A DNA stretch of 64,000 nucleotides from Neisseria bacilliformis (GCF_014055025.1 NZ_CP059571.1:868001-932000); one strand, 5' to 3'. Shown: positions 1-9,069, counted from the stretch's first letter. Notes: generated from the letters alone by a model not told the origin. Program-made: numbers and translations.

Positions 1-956
1 CGGAAAAACACAACGTGATGGTGCAGTTTGAAGCCGCCGTCGCCGGCGGCATCCCCATCATCAAAGCCCTGCGCGAAGGGCTGGCCGCCAACCGCATCCG
101 CAGCATCGCCGGCATCATCAACGGCACCAGCAACTTCATCCTCTCCGAAATGCGCGAAAAAGGCAGCGCGTTTGCCGACGTGCTCAAAGAAGCCCAACGC
201 CTGGGCTACGCCGAAGCCGACCCCACATTCGACATCGAAGGCCACGACGCGGGCCACAAAATCACCATCATGTCCGCCCTCGCCTTCGGCACGCCCGTCA
301 ACTTCTCCGCCTGCTACCTCGAAGGCATCTCCAAACTCGACAGCCGCGACATCAAATACGCCGAAGAACTCGGCTACCGCATCAAACTCTTGGGCATCAC
401 CCGCCGCAGCGAAAAAGGCATCGAGTTGCGCGTCCATCCCACCCTGCTGCCCGAAAGCCGCCTGCTGGCCAACGTCAACGGTGTGATGAACGCCGTGCGC
501 GTCAATGCCGACATGGTGGGCGAAACCCTGTTTTACGGCGCGGGTGCGGGCGCGCTGCCCACCGCCAGCGCGGTCGTCGCCGACATCATCGACACCAGCC
601 GCCTCATCGCCGCCGACAGCGGCCAGCGCGTCCCCTCCCTCGCCTTCCAGCCCGCCCAGGTGCAGGCGCAAACCATGCTGCCCATGGACGAAATCACCAG
701 CAGCTACTACCTGCGCGTCCAAGCCGAAGACAAACCCGGCGTGCTCGGCCAAATCGCCGGCCTGCTCGCCGCGCAAAACGTCTCCATCGAAGCCCTCATC
801 CAAAAAGGCGTGCTCGACGGGCGCACCGCCGAAATCGTCATCCTCACCCACAGCACCGTGGAAAAACACGTCAAAGCCGCCATTGCCGCCATCGAAACCC
901 TCGGCACTGTGCGCGAAAAAGTCGTCATGATCCGCATGGAGAGCCTGCATGACTGA
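1..956 (+). CDS. hom: Homoserine dehydrogenase, 3' part (partial at window edge)
   Basis: NADP-dependent reduction of aspartate semialdehyde to homoserine, feeding threonine and methionine synthesis. The frame is open from the first bases (reads EKHNVMVQFEAAVAGGIP), so the gene begins upstream of the window and the GTG at 15 is only an internal codon. The catalytic domain shows the AAVAGGIPI and GIINGTSNFIL motifs. The end carries an ACT regulatory domain (about the last 75 residues, YYLRVQAEDKPGVLGQIAG), expected to bind threonine. The stop overlaps the start of the next gene by 8 bases (ATGACTGA), so the two are probably translationally coupled. Identification is secure; only the amino-terminal NAD-binding part is missing. 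Confidence 0.95.
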   Translation, partial: EKHNVMVQFEAAVAGGIPIIKALREGLAANRIRSIAGIINGTSNFILSEMREKGSAFADVLKEAQRLGYAEADPTFDIEGHDAGHKITIMSALAFGTPVNFSACYLEGISKLDSRDIKYAEELGYRIKLLGITRRSEKGIELRVHPTLLPESRLLANVNGVMNAVRVNADMVGETLFYGAGAGALPTASAVVADIIDTSRLIAADSGQRVPSLAFQPAQVQAQTMLPMDEITSSYYLRVQAEDKPGVLGQIAGLLAAQNVSIEALIQKGVLDGRTAEIVILTHSTVEKHVKAAIAAIETLGTVREKVVMIRMESLHD

Positions 957-1431
957 ACCGCAGGGAAGGCCGTCTGAAAACACCCCCGCGCCCGAAAACG
1001 GGCAGCACGGCGGCGCGGACACCCCCGAAGCGCGCCGTGCCGCCGAGCGCAAAGCCAAAGGCAAAATCCGCACCATCCGCATCTGGCTGTGGGTTATTGC
1101 CTCCCTCTTCGCCGCCACCTTCTTCCTGTCGCAATGCGCGATGAGCAAGCCCAAAGCCAAAGCCGCCATCGTCGAGTCCTGCATCCAAAACGTCCCCTTC
1201 GCCCCCAAATGGCAGGCCGACCTGCAAAGCATGGGGCTGGCCGACCAAGACGGCAAACTCGTTACCGCCTACTGCGTGTGCATGTGGGAACAGCCGCTGG
1301 ACAAACTCAGCCAGAAGCAGCTGGGCAAATTCTCCCGCCTCACCCCGCAGCAGCAGCTCGACCTCCTCGGCGGCGCACAGGCGTTTGAAACCCGCGACAA
1401 ACAATGCCTTGCCGCGCTCAAAGGCCGGTAA
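949..1431 (+). CDS. Small single-pass membrane protein, conserved hypothetical
   Basis: A 160-residue protein of unknown function. Residues 1-40 are hydrophilic and charged, about 44-63 form one transmembrane helix (IWLWVIASLFAATFFLSQCA), and the rest is soluble with four cysteines (ESC, YCVC, KQC) that could form disulfides in the periplasm. A complete DUS lies inside the coding region and encodes the GRPSENT stretch near the start. It overlaps the end of hom by 8 bases and is likely cotranscribed with it. No catalytic motif is visible, and I do not recognise a named family. Confidence 0.75.
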   Translation: MTEPQGRPSENTPAPENGQHGGADTPEARRAAERKAKGKIRTIRIWLWVIASLFAATFFLSQCAMSKPKAKAAIVESCIQNVPFAPKWQADLQSMGLADQDGKLVTAYCVCMWEQPLDKLSQKQLGKFSRLTPQQQLDLLGGAQAFETRDKQCLAALKGR

Positions 1432-1440
1432 CAAACGCTC

Positions 1441-1476
1441 AGAGGCCGCCTGAAAACGGATTTTCAGACGGCCTCT
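1441..1476. terminator. Inverted DUS hairpin terminator
   Basis: Perfect stem except one arm reads GCCGCCTGAA instead of GCCGTCTGAA, so only the right arm is a functional DUS. It closes the hom operon. Confidence 0.8.
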
Positions 1477-1483
1477 TGCCATT

Positions 1484-1643
1484 TGGGTAGGGTGTGTGGC
1501 GCAAGCCACGCACGCGGTTTCGGGTTGCGCGGCGGGTATCGCTCGAACGGGGAAACGGAGGCCGTCTGAAAGCGCGGCAAGGCGGCGTTCGGGGCATGCG
1601 GCCAAACCGCGTGCGTCGCCTCGGGGCGACACACCCTACCTTG
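1484..1643. repeat. Paired REP-like palindromes of the TAGGGTGTGTGGCGC type
   Basis: Two outward-facing copies (about 1487-1522 and 1606-1641) of a family that recurs through the window: TAGGGTGTG, a short GC palindrome, then CACGCACGCGG. A single DUS lies between them at about 1559. No gene is visible in 1432-1759. Confidence 0.75.
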
Positions 1644-1686
1644 TCGGCCACGATTGTTTGCGGGAAGCGGTTTGCCGATACGGTTT

Positions 1687-1721
1687 GAGGCCGTCTGAAA
1701 ATTGGTTTTTCAGACGGCCTC
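1687..1721. terminator. Inverted DUS hairpin terminator
   Basis: Stem GAGGCCGTCTGAAAA with loop TTGG. It lies downstream of the minus-strand suhB gene; a further single DUS at about 1763 sits right at the gene's end. Confidence 0.8.
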
Positions 1722-1759
1722 TTTGTCCTTTTGCCTGTCGGCAGTTTCCGCCGCTTTTT

Positions 1760-2554
1760 TCAGACGGCCTTCGTGTGCGCGGCGATGATGGGCAGCAGCT
1801 GCGCCAGCACTTTCGGGTTGGCGGCGGCGATGTTGCCGCTTTGCAGCCAGCCCTGTTCGCCTTCGGTGTCGGTAACGATCGCGCCGGCCTCTTGGGCGAT
1901 AAGCGCGCCGGCGGCGATGTCCCACGGTTTGAGGTTGAACTCGAAAAAGGCGTCGAAACGGCCGGCGGCCAGCGAGCACAAGTCCAGCGAGGCCGCACCT
2001 TCGCGCCGCGCGCCGGCGGTTTTGGCGAGGATGTCTTTGAGGATGGCGAGGTAGGTGTCGGTGCGGCTTTGGTCAACCACGGGAAAGCCCGTGCCGATCA
2101 GGCACTGGTTCAGCTCGATGCGGGAGGAGACGCGGATGCGGCGGTCGTTCAGCAGCGCGCCTTTGCCGCGCGAGGCCATGTAGAGGTCGTTGCGCTCGGG
2201 GGCGTAAACGAGGGCTTCCTGGATTTTGCCTTTGTATAACAGTGCCATCGAAACGGCGTATTGCGGATGGCCGTGCAGGTAGTTGGTGGTGCCGTCGAGC
2301 GGGTCGATGATCCATTCGTAGTCGGCGCGGGGGTTGCCCCGGCTGCCGCCTTCTTCGGCGGTGATTTTGTGCTGCGGGTAGGCTTCGATGAGCGCGTCGG
2401 TGAGGATGGTTTCGGACATTCTGTCCACATCGGAGACGAAATCGTTGAAGGCTTTGCTGTCGAAGCGGACGCTGCCGAGGTCTTTGGCGGCGCGGATCAT
2501 CATGTCGCCGGCTTTGCGCGCGGCTTTGAAGGCGGTGTTGAGAAAGGGGTTCAT
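1760..2554 (-). CDS. suhB: Inositol monophosphatase family protein (SuhB)
   Basis: A 264-residue Mg-dependent sugar-phosphate phosphatase of the FIG superfamily; in other proteobacteria SuhB also joins rRNA antitermination complexes. Metal-binding motifs are complete: EEGG at 67-70, DPLDGT at 84-89 and PWD near residue 213. Length matches the family. I chose the start at 2554 because AAGGA sits five bases upstream; the ATG at 2560 directly abuts the same AAGG and would be too close, and the longer open frame beyond it has no family similarity. Divergent from the next gene with about 130 bases between them. Confidence 0.93.
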   Translation of the reverse strand: MNPFLNTAFKAARKAGDMMIRAAKDLGSVRFDSKAFNDFVSDVDRMSETILTDALIEAYPQHKITAEEGGSRGNPRADYEWIIDPLDGTTNYLHGHPQYAVSMALLYKGKIQEALVYAPERNDLYMASRGKGALLNDRRIRVSSRIELNQCLIGTGFPVVDQSRTDTYLAILKDILAKTAGARREGAASLDLCSLAAGRFDAFFEFNLKPWDIAAGALIAQEAGAIVTDTEGEQGWLQSGNIAAANPKVLAQLLPIIAAHTKAV

Positions 2555-2685
2555 GGGCATCCTTGCGGTTTCGGGCTTTGCGGGGCGCGGCGGTTTTGTG
2601 TGAAAATGCGCGCTTTTGCGCAGGCGGCAAAAGGCGCGGATTATACGCCGTTTTGCGCAGCCCCAACAAACAGGAAACCCATCAG

Positions 2686-3834
2686 ATGAACGCACTCTTC
2701 TATATGCGGGACGGCCGCCTGTTCCGCTTTGCCGACGGCGCAAGCGCGCCCGTGTCCTGCGGCGCGGTGGAACAGTATATGGAAAACCTCAAACAAATCC
2801 ACCGCAAAAAAGAATGGAAAACGCAGGGCACGGGCGCGGGCTTTATGGGCGTTTGGCAGGAGGAAATCGACCTGTCCGACATCCGTCCCGCCGACGCGGT
2901 GTGCACGCCCGACGGCCGCCTGGTTTACGGCGCGGTGTTGCAGCAGGGCGGCGCGGTGCAGCGCAAAAACCCCGACGCGCCCGACGAAGCCGAAGGGCTG
3001 CTGCTGCGCCATGCCGACTGCACGATACACGACATGGCCTGCGACGCAGAGGGCAAACGCCTCGCCCTGTCGCTCTCCGGCAGCGGCTGGGGCGAGCGCA
3101 ACATCGCCCTCATGCCGCTCGATGCCAACCGCTTCCGTTTCATCACCGAAGGCGAATGCCGCGATTCCAACCCCGCCTTCGACCCCGACAATAGCGACAT
3201 CCTCTATTACGACTCCTGCGGCCTCGCCCACACCGAGCGCGGCCTCGTGTTCGGCCCGCGCGCCGTCAACCGCCTCAACCTCGCCGAGGGCACGCTCGAC
3301 ACCGTCCTGTCCGACGACAAACACGACTACTTCCAGCCCCGCCCCGACGGAGCGGGCGGCCTCTACTGCATCCGCCGCCCCTACCGCGCCGGCCATCAGG
3401 GCGGCAGCGGCCTGCGCGACCTCGCGCTCGCCCCGTTCAAAATCTCCAAAGCCCTCTTCGGCTGGCTCGACTTCTTCACCCAACGCTACGGCGGCGAACC
3501 GCTCAAAACCTCCGGCGCAAACCCCGCCAAAGCCAAACAGCAGAGCGAAGAAGAACGCTTCATCGAAGGCAACCTGGTCAAAGTGCGGCAAAACAAAAAA
3601 GCCGATCCTGCCGACCGCCACCCCGCCGCCATCCCCGACGACTGGGAACTCGTCCGCACCACCGCCGACGGCAGCCAAACCGTCCTCCTGCGCGGCGTCA
3701 TGGCCTACACCCCCGCGCCCGACGGCGGCGTCATCTACTCCAACGGACGCGCTATCCTCCGCCGCAGCCCCGAAGGCGCAGTCTCCCTCATCACCGAAGC
3801 CCGCTGGGCGGAAAAACTGCGCCTGCAACCGTAA
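2686..3834 (+). CDS. Beta-propeller-like (TolB/WD40-like) conserved hypothetical protein
   Basis: A 382-residue soluble protein. It contains several degenerate propeller-type blades with D-G and S-x-D patterns, for example GECRDSNPAFDPDNSDILYY and DYFQPRPDGAGGLYCI, as in TolB-like WD40 repeats; no signal peptide is seen. The start at 2686 has AGGAAA eight bases upstream; an upstream in-frame ATG at 2563 lies in the suhB promoter region and lacks a ribosome site. The substrate or partner is unknown. A lone gene ending before a DUS hairpin. Confidence 0.75.
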   Translation: MNALFYMRDGRLFRFADGASAPVSCGAVEQYMENLKQIHRKKEWKTQGTGAGFMGVWQEEIDLSDIRPADAVCTPDGRLVYGAVLQQGGAVQRKNPDAPDEAEGLLLRHADCTIHDMACDAEGKRLALSLSGSGWGERNIALMPLDANRFRFITEGECRDSNPAFDPDNSDILYYDSCGLAHTERGLVFGPRAVNRLNLAEGTLDTVLSDDKHDYFQPRPDGAGGLYCIRRPYRAGHQGGSGLRDLALAPFKISKALFGWLDFFTQRYGGEPLKTSGANPAKAKQQSEEERFIEGNLVKVRQNKKADPADRHPAAIPDDWELVRTTADGSQTVLLRGVMAYTPAPDGGVIYSNGRAILRRSPEGAVSLITEARWAEKLRLQP

Positions 3835-3854
3835 CGACCAAATATCAAACCCCC

Positions 3855-3893
3855 TTTTCAGACGGCCTCCAAGCGCAACAGGCCGTCTGAAAA
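3855..3893. terminator. Inverted DUS pair, arms facing inward
   Basis: TTTTCAGACGGCCT, an 11-base loop, then AGGCCGTCTGAAAA. It ends the preceding gene just before trmJ. Confidence 0.8.
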
Positions 3894-3920
3894 ACAAAAC
3901 ACCGCCCGAAAACAACCGAC

Positions 3921-4730
3921 ATGACCCCAGCCGCCCCCGCCTACCTCGACAACATCGCCGTCGTCCTCACCCGCACCAGCCACCCCGCCAACATCGGCTC
4001 CGCCGCCCGCGCCATGAAAACCATGGGGCTCACCCGCCTCATCCTCGTCGCCCCCAAACTCATGGCCACCCCCATGACCCCCGCGCCGCCCCCCTTCGAC
4101 CCGCAAAAGCCCCAAGCCTTCCGCCTGCCCGAAGAAAGCTACATCCTCGCCTCCGGCGCGGCCGACGTACTCGACGCCGCCATTACCGTCCCCACCCTCG
4201 ACGCCGCCCTGGCCGACACCGTCGTCAGCTGCGCCCTCACCGGCCGCAAGCGCGAACTCACCGCCCCCCTGCAAACCCCGCGCGAACTCGCCCCCGAAAT
4301 CCTCCACACCGCCCGCGCCGGCTGCCGCGCCGCCCTCGTCTTCGGCAACGAAACCTTCGGCCTGAGCATCGAAGAAGTGCAAAGCTGCAACCGCCTGATG
4401 ACCATCGCCGGCAACCCCGCCTACTTCTCCCTCAACCTTGCCCAGGCCGTACAGGTCGTCGCCTACGAACTGTACAGCCAAACCGAAGCCGACCTCTCCC
4501 ACCTCGTCCCGCAAAAACACCCCGCCACCCACGACCAAGTCGCCGGCATGACCGCCCACATGGCCGAACTGATGGACGAAATCGGCTTCTTCAACCGCCG
4601 CAACAGCCCCCGCATCATCCGCCGCCTGCACAACCTCTTCGCCCGCGCCAAACCCGAAACCGAAGACATCGACCTCATGCGCGGCTTCTTCAACACCGTC
4701 GGCAAACGGCTCAAAGACAAGCGCGGATAA
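3921..4730 (+). CDS. trmJ: tRNA (cytidine/uridine-2'-O-)-methyltransferase TrmJ
   Basis: A SpoU/TrmH-class SPOUT methyltransferase of 269 residues, predicted to 2'-O-methylate position 32 of tRNAs using S-adenosylmethionine. Motif 1 is TSHPANIGSAARAMKTMGL (about 18-36); the trefoil-knot motifs are VFGNETFGLS near 143-152 and the SLNLAQAVQVVAYELY segment near 172-187. The carboxyl end is the usual helical extension of TrmJ. It begins 27 bases after a DUS hairpin with no strong ribosome site, and is followed by another hairpin, so it is monocistronic. Confidence 0.92.
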   Translation: MTPAAPAYLDNIAVVLTRTSHPANIGSAARAMKTMGLTRLILVAPKLMATPMTPAPPPFDPQKPQAFRLPEESYILASGAADVLDAAITVPTLDAALADTVVSCALTGRKRELTAPLQTPRELAPEILHTARAGCRAALVFGNETFGLSIEEVQSCNRLMTIAGNPAYFSLNLAQAVQVVAYELYSQTEADLSHLVPQKHPATHDQVAGMTAHMAELMDEIGFFNRRNSPRIIRRLHNLFARAKPETEDIDLMRGFFNTVGKRLKDKRG

Positions 4731-4743
4731 ACCCGCCGAACAG

Positions 4744-4790
4744 CAGAGGCCGTCTGAAAAAACGAAATCCGCTTTTTCAGACGGCCTCTG
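4744..4790. terminator. Inverted DUS hairpin terminator after trmJ
   Basis: CAGAGGCCGTCTGAAAAA stem repeated inverted with a short loop and T-run; the AG-DUS 12-mer is intact in both arms. Confidence 0.85.
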
Positions 4791-4795
4791 CCGTT

Positions 4796-4903
4796 CGGCA
4801 GGGTGTCGCCCGCAGGCGGCGCACGTGTTCCCTACCGCCCAACGAATCCGTGCCTTTCCCAAGCCCCCGAACCGCGTGCGTGGCTGTGCCACACACCCTA
4901 CAT
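4796..4903. repeat. REP-like palindrome pair
   Basis: A degenerate left copy (CAGGGTGTCGCCCGCAGGC) and a good right copy ending CACACACCCTAC, between the trmJ and dsbD terminators. Confidence 0.65.
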
Positions 4904-4916
4904 CGTCTACAACAAC

Positions 4917-4954
4917 GAAAGGCCGTCTGAAAAATGTTTTTCAGACGGCCTTTC
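4917..4954. terminator. Inverted DUS hairpin terminator of dsbD
   Basis: GAAAGGCCGTCTGAAAAA and its inverse; lies 18 bases past the dsbD stop codon. Confidence 0.85.
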
Positions 4955-4971
4955 GTTTTGCCTGCTGCGTG

Positions 4972-6774
4972 TCAGCGGGCGTTTTTTTCGTACCAGGCGA
5001 CGAAGTCGGCGGGAGGGGTAAAGCCGAGCAGGGCTTCGCCGTGGCTGCCGTCGGCTTTGACGACGAACACGCCCGGCGGGCCGAACAGGCCGTATTCTTT
5101 CAGCAGTGCCTGGTGTTCGGGGCGGTTGGCGGTTACGTCGGCTTGGAAGAAGCGGTCGGCGGGGATGGCGGCGGCCACTTCGGGGCTGTGCAGGGTGTGC
5201 GCTTCCATTTCTTTGCACGACACGCACCAGTCAGCGTAAAAATCAAGCACCACGGGGCGGGAGGGGTCGGCGGCGAGGGCGGCGGCCATCGCGGCTTTGA
5301 GTTCGGCCGTGTCGGTGTATTTTTGGTGCGCCGCGCCTTCGGCGGCGGGGTGCAGGGTGAGGAAGCTGTGCAGGGCGGTGGTTTGGCCGCGCGCGCTTTG
5401 GATGCCGAACCATGCGCCGCCTGCCAGCAATACGGCGGAGAGGAGGGCGGAAAAGGTTTTCAGACGGCCTTTCATGCCGCGCAGGCGGTAGAGCAGCAGG
5501 GCGGCGGGGGCGATGAGCAGCAGGGTGTAGAGGCCGGCGGCGGCGGGGTAGGGCAGGTAGGGGCTGGCGAGGTAGACGGCGACGGCCAGCAGGATGAAGC
5601 CGAAGGCGTATTTCACGCCGTTCATCCAGTCGCCTGCCCGGGGCAGGATGTGGCCGCCGAAGGTGCCGATGAGGATGAGCGGCACGCCGGTGCCCAGCGC
5701 GAGGGTGTAGAGGGCGAGGCCGCCGAGCAGGGCGTCGCCGGTTTGGCCGATGTAGCCCAGCGCGAAGGCGAGCGGGGGGGCGACGCAGGGGCCGACGATG
5801 AGGGCGGAGAGCATGCCCATGCCGAACACGCCGGCGATTTTGCCGCCGGAGAGTTTGTTGCTCTGGGTTTGGAAGTAGCTTTGCACGGCGTTGGGGAGCT
5901 GGATGTTGAACAGGCCGAACATGGAAAGGGCGAGGACGACCATCAGGGCGGCGGCGGCGAGGACGACGGCGGGCTGTTGCAGCCAGACGGTGAGCAGCGC
6001 GCCGGTGGTGCCGGCAATCACGCCGACGAGGGTGTAGGTGAGGGCGAGCCCCTGGGTGTAGACGAGGGTGAGCATGAAGGCGCGGCCTTTGGAGGCGTTT
6101 TTGTCGCCTACGACGATGCTGGACACGATGGGGATGAGCGGGTACATGCAGGCGGTGAAACTCAGGCCGAGGCCGGCGAGAAAAAACGCCAACAGATTGG
6201 CGTTCAGAGTGTCCCAGGAGAGTTTGAAGCGGCTGCTGTCGGGGGCTTTGGCCGGGGCGGGCGCACCGCCGCCTTCGGCTTCGCTGATGCCGCTTTTGGG
6301 GGCGGTGAAGCGGGCGGAGGGTTTTTCGGCGGGGGCTTTCACTTGGTATTCGCCCGGCGCGGTGATGTCGAACACGGTTTCGCTGGGCGGGTAGCACACG
6401 CCCGCGTCGGCGCAGCCCTGGTACATCACGGTGAGCTTGTAGCCGCCCGCAGGCGCGCCGTTGCGGAAGGGGTAGCTGGCTTCGGCCTTGTGGTAGTACA
6501 CGGTTTGGCGGCCGAAAAATTCGTCTTCCTTCACCTTGCCCGGTTCGGGAAACATGGCCGGGTCGAACGCGGTCTGCGGCTCGGCGGCGATGGCGATTTT
6601 GTCGCGGTAGAGGTAGTAGCCGTCGGCGATTTTGAATTCCACGCTCACGCCGCCTTCTTCGGCATACACTTTGGGCACGAAGGCTTCTTCCGGCGGCAGC
6701 AGCTGCGCGGGATCGACGGCGAAGGCGCGGCTGAGGCTGAACAGGGCGGCGAAGAAGAAAAGCAGTTTTTTCAT
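4972..6774 (-). CDS. dsbD: Thiol:disulfide interchange protein DsbD
   Basis: A 600-residue inner-membrane reductase carrying electrons from cytoplasmic thioredoxin to periplasmic DsbC-type proteins and cytochrome c maturation. A signal peptide (MKKLLFFFAALFSLSRAFA) precedes the alpha domain with its cysteine pair (CADAGVC). The eight-helix beta domain carries the two membrane cysteines (FTACMYP and VGPCVAPP). The gamma thioredoxin-like domain has CVSC at 517-520. All six redox cysteines are present. The start at 6774 gives a normal signal peptide; the ribosome site is weak. Flanked by a DUS terminator downstream and a MITE-like repeat upstream. Confidence 0.95.
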   Translation of the reverse strand: MKKLLFFFAALFSLSRAFAVDPAQLLPPEEAFVPKVYAEEGGVSVEFKIADGYYLYRDKIAIAAEPQTAFDPAMFPEPGKVKEDEFFGRQTVYYHKAEASYPFRNGAPAGGYKLTVMYQGCADAGVCYPPSETVFDITAPGEYQVKAPAEKPSARFTAPKSGISEAEGGGAPAPAKAPDSSRFKLSWDTLNANLLAFFLAGLGLSFTACMYPLIPIVSSIVVGDKNASKGRAFMLTLVYTQGLALTYTLVGVIAGTTGALLTVWLQQPAVVLAAAALMVVLALSMFGLFNIQLPNAVQSYFQTQSNKLSGGKIAGVFGMGMLSALIVGPCVAPPLAFALGYIGQTGDALLGGLALYTLALGTGVPLILIGTFGGHILPRAGDWMNGVKYAFGFILLAVAVYLASPYLPYPAAAGLYTLLLIAPAALLLYRLRGMKGRLKTFSALLSAVLLAGGAWFGIQSARGQTTALHSFLTLHPAAEGAAHQKYTDTAELKAAMAAALAADPSRPVVLDFYADWCVSCKEMEAHTLHSPEVAAAIPADRFFQADVTANRPEHQALLKEYGLFGPPGVFVVKADGSHGEALLGFTPPADFVAWYEKNAR

Positions 6775-6805
6775 GGCGGATACTCGGTGGGCAAAGGGAA
6801 ACCAA

Positions 6806-6965
6806 GGGCTGATTGCAATTGGTTTGCGAAGCGGATTTTGCGTCATAAAACGGCAGATGCAAGGCGCAAACCGCAGCAAGGTTGGACACCTTGCGAGGAT
6901 TTGTAACGCGGCAGATGCCGTTTTAGGGCGCAAAAGCGGCCGTAATACCAAATGCAATCAGCCCC
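6806..6965. mobile_element. 160-bp MITE-like element (family A)
   Basis: Ends are near-perfect inverted repeats: GGGCTGATTGCAATTGGT at the left against the inverse of ACCAAATGCAATCAGCCC at the right (one mismatch). It contains no reading frame. Its interior shares a block (GCAGCAAGGTTGGACACC and then ACGCGGCAG) with the inverse of the family B elements at 9067 and 32029. It sits in the dsbD promoter region; no clear target duplication is visible. Confidence 0.65.
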
Positions 6966-7100
6966 TGGCGCGGGTTTATAGACATTTCGCGCCGCGCTGT
7001 CAAATGCGGCGGGTGCAAAGTTTGCGCGGGGGCGGATTATCCGCCGGCGCGGCGGTGGGCAACCGCACAAAAAGCGCGTTTTCAGGCACAAAAGCGGCAG

Positions 7101-7135
7101 GAGGCTGTCTGAAAAACGCTTTTTCAGACGGCCTC
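7101..7135. terminator. DUS hairpin terminator with one decayed arm
   Basis: GAGGCTGTCTGAAAAA against TTTTTCAGACGGCCTC. The left arm has T in place of C, so only one DUS is intact. Ends the lipoprotein gene. Confidence 0.75.
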
Positions 7136-7150
7136 ATTCCGTTTTGTGCT

Positions 7151-7822
7151 TTATTTGGAATATTTTTCCGACAGCTTCTGCGCGGCTTCGCCCACCAGGC
7201 GTTGGTTTTCCACCAGAGCTTTCTGCATGGCGGTGGTTTTGCCGTTGAACGCGTTCATAAAGGCGGCGGATTTCTGTGCGGCCTCTCCATCCATTTTGCC
7301 GGCCTGGCTTGCCATGTATTCGATGACCTTGTAGGCAAACTCGCTGCCCAGCATGGCGCGGTCGGCCAGGTTTTTCACTTCCGGGTCTTGCAGGTTTTGC
7401 GCGGCCACTTCCTGCTTCATTTTGTCCAGCACACCGCCCATTTCCTTAATCGAGGCCAAGAGCTCGGGCGAAGGGCCCTGGTTGGATTTCTGGTTGCGCA
7501 GCTGCGACTGGATTTTCTGTTGCAGCTCGGCGGCCTGACGCTGCGCCGGGCCGTTGGCCAGCTCGGCAAATTTTTGCAGCTCCTTCATGCCGGTGGGCGA
7601 CTTTTTATCCGAAATTTCAATCGGCTGGGTCAATACCGGATCGGGTGTGGGATAGCCGTCGATAACGGCAGCCAAATCGGCGGGCATGCCGTCGCTCTCA
7701 CTGCCCTGCGCCTGTTGTGCCTGCGGCTGCGAAGCGGCGGGCGCGGATTTGTCGCCGCCGCCGCAGGCGGCCAGAATGGCGGCGGTTAAAACGGCGAGGG
7801 AAAGCGATTTGACAAGTTTCAT
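7151..7822 (-). CDS. Lipoprotein of unknown function
   Basis: A 223-residue lipoprotein. The signal peptide ends in a lipobox (ILAAC, modified cysteine about residue 20), followed by GGGDKSAP and an Ala/Gln-rich linker to about residue 45. The rest is predicted mostly helical with heptad-like stretches (ELQQKIQSQLRNQ, VLDKMKQEVAAQN). The start at 7822 has AAGGAAAAAT directly upstream; an open frame continues further upstream but lacks support. No enzymatic motif; a periplasmic structural or binding role would be a guess. Monocistronic, divergent from the zinc-ribbon gene. Confidence 0.8.
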   Translation of the reverse strand: MKLVKSLSLAVLTAAILAACGGGDKSAPAASQPQAQQAQGSESDGMPADLAAVIDGYPTPDPVLTQPIEISDKKSPTGMKELQKFAELANGPAQRQAAELQQKIQSQLRNQKSNQGPSPELLASIKEMGGVLDKMKQEVAAQNLQDPEVKNLADRAMLGSEFAYKVIEYMASQAGKMDGEAAQKSAAFMNAFNGKTTAMQKALVENQRLVGEAAQKLSEKYSK

Positions 7823-7986
7823 ATTTTTCCTTAGGTGGGAGTTGAAAAAAACTGCGCCGCGATTATGGCAGCTTTCGCCGCCCCTGTCTTTCCCGTTTTT
7901 CAAACGGCCTCTGCCGCGCGCGGCGGTTTGAGGCCGTCTGAAAGCGCGGTTATACTGCCCCCGTTTCATCAGTCAGGAATGAAAAA

Positions 7987-9069
7987 ATGGCAGCACAAAA
8001 ACCCGCAGGCAGCCGCCTGCCCGAAAAATGGTTCCGGCGCGGCCTGTGGCTGATCGCGCTGGTGTTCGCCTCCTTCCTTATCGGCTTGGGCGGCAAAATC
8101 ATCGGCGATCTGCCGCTGGCGGTGGAAACCCGCACGCTGGAAGACTACGCCGACCGCCTCGGCGCACAGCCCCTGCGCGCCGAAAAAGAACGCCTGCAAA
8201 CCGAAGCGGCCAAACTCGCCGACGCACGCGATCAGGCCGCTCTCGAATTGGACAAACAGCAGGCGCAGACCGCCGCCGAACAGCAAAGCCTGAACAACTG
8301 GCTGGCCACCCGTTCCGTTACCGAACAGTCCGAACAAAACCCCGAAGTGATCGAACGCACGCGCAAACTCGACCGCCTCAAAGCGCAGGAGCAGGCATTG
8401 CAGCGGCGGCACGACGCCCTGCGGCAAGCTCTGCTCGACAACGGACAGCAAACCGCCCGTGCCGAAGGCCGTCTGAACGAATTGGAACAGGCCGCGCAAA
8501 AAGCCAAAGACGCCGACGATCGCCGCACCGAGCTGCAAATATTCGCCTACCGCCTCGCCCTCACCCTGCCGCTGCTTCTGGCCGCCGGCTGGCTGTTCGC
8601 CAAAAAACGCCGCTCGCGCTGGTGGCCGTTTGTCTGGGGCTTCATCTACTTCGCCCTCTTCGCCTTCTTCGTCGAACTCGTCCCCTACCTGCCCAGCTAC
8701 GGCGGCTACGTCCGCTACGCCGTCGGCATCCTCGCCACCGTCCTCATCGGCCGCTACGCCATCACCGCCATGAACCGCTACCTCGAACGCAAACGCGCCG
8801 AAGAAGCGCAGCCCGCCGCCGAACGCGGCCGCACCCTCGACTACGACCTCGCCTGGCAGCGCATCGGCAAAAGCATCTGCCCCGGCTGCGAACGCCCGCT
8901 GGACTTCACCCATCCCGAAATGGACTACTGCCCCCATTGCAGCATCCGCCTGTTCGACCGCTGCACCGGCTGCAACAACAGAAAAAGCGTGTTCTACCGC
9001 TACTGCTTCCACTGCGGCGCAGCGGCGGAGCAGGCAGAAGGCGCAAGGGAACACACGGCGGAACACTAG
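7987..9069 (+). CDS. Membrane protein with coiled coil and double zinc ribbon
   Basis: A 360-residue protein of unknown function. One transmembrane helix lies at about 20-40. A long coiled coil rich in Ala, Gln, Glu and Arg spans about 50-180. Three further transmembrane helices follow at about 195-260. A cytoplasmic tail has two zinc-ribbon cysteine pairs (CPGC...CPHC and CTGC...CFHC, residues 298-345). The coiled coil probably lies in the periplasm with both tails inside. AGGA precedes the ATG. Similar membrane plus zinc-ribbon proteins occur widely in proteobacteria, but their function is not settled. Confidence 0.78.
   Translation: MAAQKPAGSRLPEKWFRRGLWLIALVFASFLIGLGGKIIGDLPLAVETRTLEDYADRLGAQPLRAEKERLQTEAAKLADARDQAALELDKQQAQTAAEQQSLNNWLATRSVTEQSEQNPEVIERTRKLDRLKAQEQALQRRHDALRQALLDNGQQTARAEGRLNELEQAAQKAKDADDRRTELQIFAYRLALTLPLLLAAGWLFAKKRRSRWWPFVWGFIYFALFAFFVELVPYLPSYGGYVRYAVGILATVLIGRYAITAMNRYLERKRAEEAQPAAERGRTLDYDLAWQRIGKSICPGCERPLDFTHPEMDYCPHCSIRLFDRCTGCNNRKSVFYRYCFHCGAAAEQAEGAREHTAEH

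Noticed and set aside
2729-4930. A 733-codon plus-strand frame
   Set aside because: It is the +1 frame of the beta-propeller and trmJ genes; the translation is only Ser/Pro/Ala/Arg-rich.
4825-6906. A 693-codon open frame on the plus strand
   Set aside because: It is antisense to dsbD, and its translation is a Gly/Ala/Val/His-rich string typical of a high-GC shadow frame.
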